Assembly: GCF_002078875.1 (NCBI RefSeq)
Contig: NC_034411.1
Location: 2,250,194 to 2,314,193, forward strand
Source of the DNA: Numida meleagris
Taxonomy: Eukaryota; Chordata; Aves; Galliformes; Numididae
Direction: 5' to 3'
Length of the DNA stretch: 64,000 nucleotides
Positions 25,001-37,000 of this stretch are shown here, piece by piece; positions within the stretch are counted from its first letter, which is position 1; every line of letters starts with the position of its first letter. The notes under the pieces are model-generated. The model did no database searches, had not been told where the DNA came from, and saw only the letters and a list, made by a program, of their open reading frames with translations. The translations under genes and the position numbers were made by a program.

Positions 25001-28000
25001 TAGATTTAATTCATTTTATTAGATTTATTTCATATAAGTATTTCATATAAGTGTTTCTTAAGCTTTCCTGTAGCACTGTGGACTGAAAGGAGGTATCTTT
25101 TTAACTACTATTTGTTGGAAAGCAAAAAAAAAAAAAAGCAGCACATTTCAACAAATTCTTTTCACACACATATCCTAAATCTAACTAAAAACGGGAAAAC
25201 CAAATAAATTTTATACATGACAGAGTATTAAAGCGTATTATTTTAGAAACTCCTCATGTTTTCATATACAGCGATAGATGTTTACTTTCTTGCATGTGGT
25301 CACAGCTGACATCATTCATTTACCTGCTACTAGTTGGCATCATTCATTTATCTACTCTTTGACATTACTTTTGTTTAACAGCAAAGTCAAGCTGCAATTT
25401 TAGACTGTGTGCAGAACATTAATTATATGTGCAAAACTCCATGTGTCAAAAATAACCTGCACTGAAGCTTTCAGGCTCAAATAATAATTTGAATCTTCAG
25501 TAAAACATACAATATATATGGAAAAAAATACCAATTTACAACATGTTTTAACTAGGAAGTTTTAGTAGCATATCCCACTATGTCACTCAGAAAAAAGCAT
25601 CTTTCTCAATTTTCAGTGTCTAAAATTATAGCTCAGTTCCAGATAACAAGAAATACTATGTCTAATGAAGAAATGCTCAACCATATTTCAGGAGAAGATA
25701 CCAGCAGTGCTGCTTTCACTGTCTTCTGGAGAAAAGCAAACTTGGTTCTGCCAGATCAGTGGAAAAAACCCAAATAATTTCAAACCCTTCACTAACCATA
25801 TCCCCCTCCATCATATTTACAAGGAGGATAAAACAATAAACAAAGCTGCCACAATAGCATATGGAAAGATAACACAATTCTTGCAAAGCTGTATAAATGG
25901 CATCTCAAATTGCACCCTGAAGAACAGTGAAAGATTTGTCGGTGAAAGTTAAACTAGCATAAAATGCCCTTCAATGAAAGCTCCTCTAGATATCAAATTG
26001 TATTTTAACTCATTTTGCAGAAGTTATCCTTTGTACAGTCCATTACGGTTAATTCATTTAAGATGATAAATGTATGAAATCACTGTAAGATTCACCCACC
26101 AGAAGACAAGTCAGGTAAGGTTTCAGGGGAAAACAACGTCATTTCAGTAGCACTTTCCTTTAATAACACTTGTCAGGCCTCTTAGTGCCTTTGTTTAAAC
26201 TTGCATGAAAAGCCCCAGTAGATATTTAAAAAAGGAAAAAAAAAAAGCTAAACACAGTTGTATCTAACCTGATAAAAAAATGAATCCCTTGGAGAAGTAA
26301 CTGCTTCTTTTATACACAGTACCACACACGTATGGTTAAAATAATTTGATTATTAAATTTATTGGAGACTACTTCAAAATTATACAACCGTTATTTGGTT
26401 TTTTTAATCACTCTTACCTTGACTAAGATGTTCATGATAGATAGAAGCCAGGTTGGGAAGATGCTGCTGAAGATGAGACGTTAGCTCGGCATGTGAATTA
26501 ATCTGTACAAGCTCTTCTTCACAGCCAGACTCTTCCCCATCAAAGTCAGCCATATTTTTCTCTGATTTCGCACTGACTTGAGAACTACTGCAACTGACAT
26601 CATCTGCACTGAGCATATCATCAACCATATGCCTGTAAAAGAGGAACATGAGAACTGACAATATCAAGTTCTTTATAGCAGACTAATTAGATAAATGAGA
26701 GTTAAAGCATCTTCTAGAAGGAAACTGAAGCATTACTATGCAGTCAACTTATTCAACACATAGTTTAGACATGTATTGCAATACACAACTAAAGTAATTT
26801 AAGCAAACTGTTATCTCTCTACAGCTGAAATCAGGCTGAATCATCTGTCTGAACAACAGATCGTCACATACATTTGAGAAACAACTATAAACAAATTAAA
26901 GGTCTCTCCATCATCATGACTGTGTTGACTTCTTTAACGTTAGCTAAATAACAGCGTTCTGCATAACATCTTTAACATTATATTAAATATTATTCTACTG
27001 ATTTAATATAAAAACTTGATAAAAAAACTAGCCACATGAACAAAACAGATTACTATATAACTATCTGTGATAACTATCACGCCTGTCAGACAAAATTATC
27101 CAGGAGTATAGCAAAACACACGCTCAGATTTCCGATTTAAATGTTTTGCCAACTTCTTTATTTCTTTTATAGGAGAAATCAGAAGAAATGTAAAGCTACC
27201 CACCCATCATGATGATGGTGGTGGTGGTGATGGTGGTGGTGATGCTGGGGACCAATGAACTGCCGACAGTTAAATAATTCATTGCCGATAGTTTCCCCAA
27301 GGAAGTCTCCTGTATGAGTTATACAAGAATCTTGAGACCCTTGTGAAATGCGAGCGGTGCTCATCTCCCCCGTCATGTCATGGTCTGTGTCCTCAGCATG
27401 GGAACAGGCATCCAGCATTCTAATTCGATTATCCACGGGTGTTACAGAGTCAGTATTAAAAACATGGTCCTTTCCTGTCCCATTATTTGTACTGCTCCTC
27501 TCCGACGCCCCTTGTGAATCTCCCAGACAAATGTCTGTTTGTGATTCCAGTTTCCTGCTTCGTATATCTGTGCTCCTACTGTTTTTCTGGGGATTATGAT
27601 TCCTATCTTCTTCCTCTTCGTCCTCCTCCTCTTTGAGAGCTTCAATATCTGCAATGTCTTCAGACTGCACTTCGCTGCCAGGACTTCCAGCAGACTGGCT
27701 TGCATGACTGGAGTTGGCCTCATTACTGGATCCATCACTGTGGCCGCTGCTACTACCAGGACCACTACTGCCATCCTCACCACTGTTTGCTGTCTCATCA
27801 GAGCTTCCTTGCATGGATTCCTGATTATTATTTTTTTTTCAGATTGATGGAAAAACAAAACACCATTGAAAATACAAAATCAACATAATCATCATAAGTA
27901 TTATTCTTCCTTTACAATGACGTGTGTCAGAACTAAAGTTTCCTTCCATTTTTTTCTTTTATTTTACCAGTTCCATTGCCAATAACGAAATGCTCTGTGC

Positions 28001-31000
28001 AAAACTCAGATTTAAGAACTTAATTTTTCTATAATGGAACTCATAATAGGCTATGCTCTTTGCACAGAATCTTAGAATCACCAAGGTTGGAAAAGACCTT
28101 CAAAGATCATCCAGTCCAACAGTCCGTCTATCACCAACAGTTCACACTAAACCATGTCCTTCAATACAACGTCTAAAAGTTTCTTGAACACCTCCAGTGT
28201 TGGTGACTCCACCACGTCCCTGGGCAGCCCATTCCAGCGCCTGCCCCCCCTTTCGGAGAAGTAGTATTTCCTAACATCCAACCTGAATCTTGCCTGGTGC
28301 AACTTGAGGCCATTGCCTCTTGTCCTATCACTAGTTACCTGAGAGAAGAGGCCGATTACAACCTGTGGCACGCGAACAATACCCCAATACAAGGAGATTA
28401 ATCTTAATTAAATACAATTTAAACAGAGGAATTCCCCTCCATTTTTTTTTATAGTGCACTTATTCACAGGCAAGGTATAATATAGTCTATGCAGAACAGA
28501 AGATTTTAGCTATCCATTGTCCTATTGCAGCTAAGTATATACATTATGTACTTGCTCAACCTTTGAAAAAAATAAAAAGATATTTCCATAGCTAGTCATA
28601 GGCAATTCAGCAACAAAATTCACAGACTAAAATTTAACATGCTTACCTCTGTATCTGAAAGTCGCTGCTGTACGTGTTTTGTTCTGTTCATAAGCTGCTC
28701 CTCCATTTCAATATCACTGCCTCCACTCTGATGGGTGTCGCTGTTGTCGCTACTCTGAGGGCTGGCTGCTGGTGACCCTAGTTCCAAATCATGTTTCCCA
28801 GTTAATTTGCACTATGCGTTAATTGGAATGTATATATTCATAAATCTGCTCCATATGTTGAAATGAAAAACATTCTAACCACAAACATTTGAACAAGGAA
28901 GACACAACTCAAACATCCAGAGTACCTCAACACTAAGAATTCGTTTTAGAACACTATGCGTTTTACGACAAAATTCATATCCTGATATCTCTTTGTGCCA
29001 GTCTATAAAACAGATATATTTAGTGTCTAATCTGGCCAATTGATGTAATCTTCATTTAATTTTCATAAAAACATATTTTCAAACTTACAGAAGCTTTTCT
29101 TCTACCCAAATTCTACAGCTCTATAAAAACATAGCATCAAACGTATAGAATCATGGCATTCTGCTAAAGCTATACTTACAGGGTGAAGGGGCTGCTCTTC
29201 TGAGATCCTCTTCTTCTGAAGGAAAAAAGCAGAATGGAAATAAGTAATAAAATTCTTTTTGCCAGTCTATAGCTGTCCATCATTCATAAAAATCAGCGGA
29301 AAAGTTAGTTGAACTACAGTATAATGCTCTGGAAGCACCTTTAGTAACAACTGCAGGGAAATACACACTCAAATAGAAAAAAAACACAGAAGTAGCAAGT
29401 AATAACAGAAACAAGGTAAAAATCACATAAACTTTTGTAAGATTTGATGCAGCCATAAAACTATAGCTGATAACCAGAACAGAAATAGTTAACTGGTAAG
29501 TCAGACTATTCTTTGAATTAAAATAAGAACAAAAGAAAAATACATACTAAGTTAGATATGTAGAGTGGATTTTGTTCATAGTGCCTGGTAGGATGCTGTA
29601 TTTTGGCTTTGGGAGATAAACACTGTTGATAACACACAAATGTTTTAGTTGTTGCTGAGCAGTGCTGTACAGAGAGCACCAAGGACATTTCACTAGGAAG
29701 GGCCAAATTGCTGGGAGAGGACCGAACCGAGACAGCTGACCTAAAGGGCCAAAGGGACATTCCACACAATATTGACATCATGTGGAAAAAACAATACAAC
29801 TGAGGGGAATTGACTGGGGAAGGCAGCCTCTGCATGGGAACTGGCTGGGCACCAGCCAGTGGTGAGCAAGGATGTTATGCACTGCTTGCTTTGTAAATAT
29901 ATACACACTAAAAAAATATTATTATTTCTCTCTTCCTTTTGTATTAGGAAATACAAATGTTTTTATCTCAACTCATGAGTTCTACTTCCTTCCTCCCCCT
30001 CTCTCTTCCCCTGTCCCAGGCTGGAGGAGTGAGCAACAGCTCCACCGAGCTGCCTGCTGGGTTAAACCAGTCGTGCTTTCATCATTATCCTGCTTTATTT
30101 TATCTTGTGCTCGAAAAGTATCCCAGCAGGACTTCTTTTTAAAAAAATACTTCAAGTAAGAAGGAGACCACATAAATTAAAACTTTAACTACCATACTGA
30201 ATGGGATCATACATACCTTTTTTGTTTCCTATAGGTAGATTAGTACTGAGTAAAGATGCGAAAGAGCTTTGTTTTGACAGCTGAGCTTTAGCTGCTAGTG
30301 CATTGTTCCACAGTGCCTTTATAAGCATTGATGCCAAATACAGCGTCTACAAAGAAAATCAGGTAACAGTGCCATGAATAAGCAGCAGGTTTTATACACA
30401 AAGATACATGGTTAATCTTTCAGTATGCCAATGCTACAAAATAAATGCATCCAAATAAGCAAAGGGAGAAAAAAAGATGAAATACAGTATGGAACATTTT
30501 TTAACTTTGTGGATAGACTATTATATATATATTTAATATTTTTATAATATATAATACTATTTATGATTAAGCAGATTTTAAAAGCCTCTGAAAAAATTAT
30601 AATTCTGAAGCTAGAAAAGCATACTTGAAGAAACATGATAGTTTTACTCATGTACATTCCTCTTTTATGCTTTAGTGAATACTACTTGTGTGCATTCCTT
30701 CAGAAAGATAAACACATAGCTCCTAATTAAAGTACTAACATGATTTCTTGTTACAGTGACTTTGTTCACCTTTACCTGCTCAGTGTGAGCGCCCGGATGA
30801 AGAGTCGAAACTAGGTTAAGAAGATGCCTAAGTGGGACAGGGTCCAAGTTTTTGATCAAAGAAGGAAACAAATCGTGTATGTAACGACTGCAATGCTTTA
30901 GCTACAATGTACAAACAGAGAATATAACAAGTTTCACTGAAAAAAATAAGGATAAAATAGAAAAGATTAAACATCTTCTCTGCACAAATTCTTAAGAAAC

Positions 31001-34000
31001 ATTTGTCCAATAGCTCTAAACATCAGACTTGCAATTTTGACTGAATTTTTACATTCTAAAGCATGCAAACTTTAGTGATATCAGGTGTAAAATCACCATA
31101 TATCTTCTTCAGTTTCAGTTCCAGTAAGAGCTTTGGGCAAAAGAACAAGTTATGTTTGCATTTCAATTTAAATAAAAATCTCAAATATAAGCGTATATGT
31201 TAAATCTTGAGGAGAATAGTATTTACAAGGATTAACTGACTAGCGAGTGGTAAATACGAATAAATAAATTAACAGATTAATCTAAGACAGAGAGACCCAT
31301 CCTGTTTAGGACTTTTCTTTGTCTTTGTGGTAATAGATGTCAAAAAATACGACAGCTAACTACGCTATTTACATATAAACGTGACAGTACGCATAAATAT
31401 TTCTTAGGTTAAACGCTGCTCATAAGCAAAGAGTTTCATTACGTTCATAAGGATGTTGGTAACTCATGAAGTAAAATAATGTCAGAAGATGCTCTTAGAA
31501 AAAAAAAATGTTACTAATGTTGGTTATCACATAAACACCACAAAAGGGTGATTTTTCCCCTTATTTATTCCTTTTACTTTTCCTTCTTGGAATATAAAAT
31601 ATCTATGTAAAGATTTCATGGGGTAGAGGCCCTATCCCATATTTACTGAAACTAGAGTGAAGTTATGCAGGGTCTATACAAGGTTGCATTTAAACATAAT
31701 GAATATCAGAGAAGTTCTTCAATAATCTGCTTTAATTTGGAGAGTTTTTCTGTCAAACAAATTAGTTGAAAAAGTGAAAAATAAATAGTTCAAGGTCTTG
31801 GACTAGATTACCTTTAAATGTCCCTTCCAAGTCTAAGAATTCTATGATTCTCTCAGTCTATACCTGTCATCCTTTTAGATGCTAGATGTTTAAACCTTTT
31901 ACAAGGCTTAACATAATTCCGACATGAAACATATTTTGAAAATATCAACACATTAAGATGGGCATGCAAACTTTAAAAGAAATATCATACAGATAATTAC
32001 ATTTTTGAAAACAATGTAAGAGAAAAATCTAGAGTGCCAACACTAGTGTGAACTACTGTATGTGTGAGAACAGCAAAGTAGATTCTTAAGTATACATAAG
32101 TGCTCTGAAAGTAATGCCTCCTATTTATATCCACAGAAACAACAGATACACAGAGAACAATAACACTATTTGATAGAGCAAATTTGCAGCTGCAAAACAC
32201 TATTCTTCACACAATCAAAAATTGCTGCGCATTTTTGCCAGCAATGAGCCTGTGTGTGCCGCGCTTGAAATGATCTGCACAGCTATCCAGAACATGGATT
32301 GTCCTTCACACCGTTGTCGCCACTGCAGAAACCCACCTACTTACATGCACTGTTAGGTCCCTATTAAACCTTCAGCAAGCGCTTATGAATGTCAGTGGGT
32401 GCCATTTTTTCCGCTTGGAGGAATTCAGTGACACACCTTTGCTTCATGCGCACTTCTGTGTCAGCCGCCATTTTGTCAGACTACCCCTCTGCTGCCATCT
32501 GACACATGGCAATAAAATGGAACAGAATCTTGTAGAGAAGGTTCAGCCTCTATTGCCATGCCATCAACATCCTCCTCTGACATCGTGAGCCAACACCATA
32601 AATTAGGAGGCATTACTGAAATAATTATTAACCTGATCCAGAAAATTGTTGGAGCCTGTTAGAGCGAATGCTATTATAATAAGCATAATAACATTCCAGC
32701 TGAATTTCATAATCACAACGGACTACAAAGCTTACAGAATGTTTACAGCAGTATTTGAATGAAACTAAACAGACACTGATACTGCTGAACACAGGAAAAA
32801 GAAAAAACCTTCCAACTGTAACTTGTATAGAAGTATGTTCCATAGATCTGTTCAACAAGAGCTATTTTGTTTTGCTGTCCTTCATTTTGCAAGTACTTTT
32901 TTCTGGAAAAAATGACAACGAAAATTTGAGGTTTCTTTCTTTTTTGTGTGTGGACATATTTTTGGGTTTTTTTTTTGGTTTGTTTTTTTTTTTTTTGCTT
33001 TTAATACATGATAAAGGTAGAATGAAACCAAGGAAAAAGTTTCTACAGTGGGCTATCAGAATGTCTGATAACCATATTCAAATCTCCTAAGGAAAGAGAA
33101 ACCTCTATAATTCAAAAGAAACAGCATACTAATACATCCAAATTAGTAAAATAACATATTTTTCCAAAGGAAAAAAAGCCTAACAGAGTTTCCAGGCCTA
33201 CCAAGCAAAAACCAAAATCTTACTGCATTCTGTAGACTTTAACAGCAGCACTGAAGTAAACATGTGAACTTCATTGCTGCAGTTCTTACTGCCTGGTTCT
33301 CACCAAGTAGTGAAGTGGAAGTTATACGAAGAGGGAGCAAGGCAACTTACCACAACAGTAAAAGTAGTACATCTACCTTACGATCTCTGTCCCTATTCTT
33401 GGTGCAAACACTATGACTTCAATATACAATTTCATTTTTATTGTGCATAAAAATAGCTTAGAAAAATTTAAGCAACTAATGAAAAAAATGAATTATGGAA
33501 GTTTCCTAACTCAAAATGCGGTGAGCTAAACGTTACAATCAAGAATGATAAATTCAAGGGACTCAACTTTATGACTGTAAAATAAAATTAACTTGCCATT
33601 TTCCAACTTTTGTACCACTCTGGCAATTTTAAAATAAAATTACATATACCTGTGCTGCAGCCCAAATACAGTCTATATGTTGAGTACTAAGTCTCCCTTC
33701 GGCTGCAAGAAAATTCAGAATCACTTGGCACTGTTTGATGATCTGTAAAGTGAAAACATATTGAGGAAAGATTTACTAGAACAAGAAATTACTCCTCAAT
33801 ATTTACATTAAAAATAACAGACATAATTTTATACAAACCTCAATGTGTATGTTTGGTCCAAAAATGTGTTCAACTACATTGTTGCTGATAAGCCAGTCTG
33901 CAAGCTCTTTTGCAATTGACCTAGAGGTAGGAAAAAAAGGAGGGGGGGAAATATATGTAAAATTGACTTCCTGTAATAAATATCCAGTACTCTTCCTTAG

Positions 34001-37000
34001 CACACCATTTCTATTAAATTAACTTCTTTAATTGTGGTAAGCATAAAAAAATGTTTTTGAACACAATACTTATTAATTCCCCGTTCTCTGTACTGTTTCT
34101 TCAGCAGGAAGACTAATGCCAAACATCAACATTTCCCATTTATCCCCCTAGATTATCAGCAAACATGTAGACATCGATTGTACCAATTTTTTTATTGATC
34201 AAAGTTCAAAGACCATGTGAAGACTACTTTCAGATGCCTCACAGGAAGTTTTTGATAAAAACACTGCCATTTCATCTGAGTTTACCACGAAATTCCAAAA
34301 CAACTATTGAGTTTGCAAATGTAGCTAAAGGCAGGAGTGATGTAAATGATTTTTATAAGAAAAGCACTTGAACATTCTTTAGATTCTCCAGAGTAAACAG
34401 CAGTTCATATAGTTTCAAAAACGTATGTATTACACGCTCATACTCACAGATACAGATAGCACACAGATACTTTAAAATCTTCATTTTGTTTCATCCACAG
34501 CAATGGGGAACTTTACTCATTGACAACCCATAACAAAATATTCAAACAGAACAAGACAAGGAAAACTGCATTTTCCAAAATAAAAGTTATAGATAAAACT
34601 TCCATAACTAACTTCCCAGTCTGGAAACTAGTGTAGAAGTTCCTTTTCATTCCCTCCTTTCAAGCGTTTGTTTATCCAGATTTTGGCACCAGAAAGCAAT
34701 TAGAGCACATTTCAGTATTTAAAGCACAGTCTCTAATTTAAATGGCCCTGAAATAAAAGCGCTCTGCTACACAAAGAAGAGAGAGGGAGAGAAGGGGTGT
34801 CTTAGAGGACTACAGGAATAATTATTTTTTACCACTACTACCTGTGCTGCAAGTACAGCCACTATTATTGTGGATGACAAAGACTGTCAATCTTGGAACC
34901 ATTAGGAAATGGGTTTCTTTAGGTAAAAAAGGATTGCCTTGTAGGTTTTCAAAACAGAATTCACCTTTTTGGGGCATACTGGCAATTCCACAATTGTTCT
35001 GAATTGCCTGTTTGCTACAGATGAATTTCTATACAGTCTTCTTCTATTCTAATAGAAATAGAAATATCAGTGAAATATGGTTTGAAAAAAGTAACGTCCC
35101 CAAACAGTTATGAAGTAACTAGTTTACACGATCTGACAATTTGCCAACACTACCATTTATAACTTGCTAATAAACCATGGTAAAGTCGGTATGAGTATCT
35201 GCTCAGAAAGGAGCACAAAAAAAGGTACACTGGGTCTGTTTTACTTCTATTTAACTCCCTACAGCCTCATTTAATAAATAATTTAATAAAATTAACCATT
35301 TCTCATAAAACTTCAAAGACACCCACCCCAAACCAAGCTTCAAGGTATGCTTTTTACACATTCATTCAGAATTTGGCTTTTGAACAAAATCTGAAGGAAC
35401 GTTTTCAGGTGGGTGTTGTGATCACACAGATTTTACAGCCGAAGTTGTTATTCAATTGAATATATCTACTGGTATCCCTTAAAGACCAAAATGGCTCTAA
35501 ACAATGCTCTTAGCCATCTTTCCCCATGTTGACAAGAAGCGACTATCGTGGTATTGTCCATATAGCTCCTGAGCTTGTAGCCCTGTGACTTTTCATGTTG
35601 TTAGACTGCTAATCTTGGCATCACCTGCAAGACTAGAGGAATAGAAAACAGTGCTCACAGATAGGTTTATTTATGAGATGTGAGTAATCAGTTTAATTTT
35701 TATGTGAGAAAAATGCTTTTTTACTCTTGTTTCATATGCAAACTGCATGGTAGCAAAATACATGAATTTGTTACTGATGAAGAGCCAACCAACGTAAGGA
35801 CCATGCTGCCTTCCAAGAAGTAATAAGCCTACAGTGCATACGCAGTCATAAGGAGCTGTGATGGAATTCAAAATCAAAAATTACCATTTGTCATACATTA
35901 CAGTTTTCCAGCCCACACTCTTGAAAGCTGAATGTAGCTTGCAAAAACACTCCCTCCTTCACAGCCTGTCTGCTTCCAGTTTAACTCTTAATGCTTTGTA
36001 CTGCTTTTCCACTACTGTGGTAGAAAGGATCCTGCTACATGACCAACACCCAGCCAAAAAGCATCAGTTTTCATTCTGCTCCCATAAAAGGTAGACAGAC
36101 CTGGCCACATGACTGAACACCCACTGGATGTAGGAGACCTGAATGGAGACATTTCTGAGTATAAAATGTGAAGAAAAAAAAAAAAAAACACCTCTGTAAG
36201 ATGCTTCAGAGTTAACACCAGAGTTATAAGTCAACTGAAGTAACTTTCTTCCAGCACCACGTAGCTTATTCTTGGATCTGGATTGTTAGACCTGTATCCT
36301 TGAGAACAATCCCCAGGTGAACACTGCTAGATTCACCAGGCATCGCTAATACAAAAGGACACAAGACAACACTGCTCAGTGTGACACAATATCCATTAGA
36401 CATTGTGTCCGGAGTTACACGTTGTATTCTGGCTACTGCAAAGGTAAGAATGAGAACTCTTTCTCGAGTTGGTTCCTATGCATTTTACTAAATTAGTATG
36501 ACAACTCTTTATCTCTAGCCTGCAACAGTTTTCTTCTGAGAAATAATGGATTACTCTTTTGAAGGAATGCCCTTTTTTAATACACGTATTTGCAAAGATA
36601 AAAAACCATTCTAGTAGGGAGCTCGACTGTGCGAAAATAACACCTACAATTTAGGAAAGTAAATAACCATTTTTTACAGACTTGTTGAGGATGACCATGA
36701 ACAAGAGGATCCTTGTGAAAGACAAAACGCGTTGCCCTGAGAGAACTGTTCCTCTGAGGAAACTTTGCTGAAGGCACACCCATCACTAAATATATTGCAT
36801 TTTGACAAAGAAGCTATTAGCTGCATGAAGAATTTTGTTCTCTAGTATACTAAGAAATATATTCACGAAAAAGGTTCAAGATTCACCAAAAAAGCTAATT
36901 TCAGTGTAAATGTAGCATGTCTGACTTATTTCCAGAACACTTCCATTTCACAGAAGATGTTTTTGTCTAGTGGTTTTCCTTGAATATGTTTCTTCACTTG

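Larger units (their letters stand above)
21565..27203. other. USP34 introns between the exons at 21469 and 27204
   Basis: Introns 21565-23209 (CR1 at 22097), 23300-24392, 24521-24603 (83 nt), 24720-26417 (two small duplications at 25026 and 25310) and 26633-27203. Nothing else recognised. Confidence 0.8.
27821..33649. other. USP34 introns between the exons at 27204 and 33650
   Basis: Introns 27821-28646 (CR1 at 28065), 28778-29179, 29216-30216 (LTR at 29564), 30347-30775 and 30902-33649 (CR1 tail at 31790, mariner at 32095, T-rich tract at 32957). Confidence 0.8.

Noticed and set aside
27198..27203. Second possible donor (GTAGCT) six bases downstream of the large-exon donor
   Set aside because: Its use would put the next exon out of frame (GCATATGG instead of G/CAT/ATG).
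27442..27858. 138-codon minus-strand ORF
   Set aside because: It is another frame of the USP34 large exon, open because of its low-complexity composition.
29518..29956. Minus-strand ORFs of 105, 72 and 71 codons
   Set aside because: Overlapping antisense frames of the solo LTR at 29564; LTRs are non-coding.
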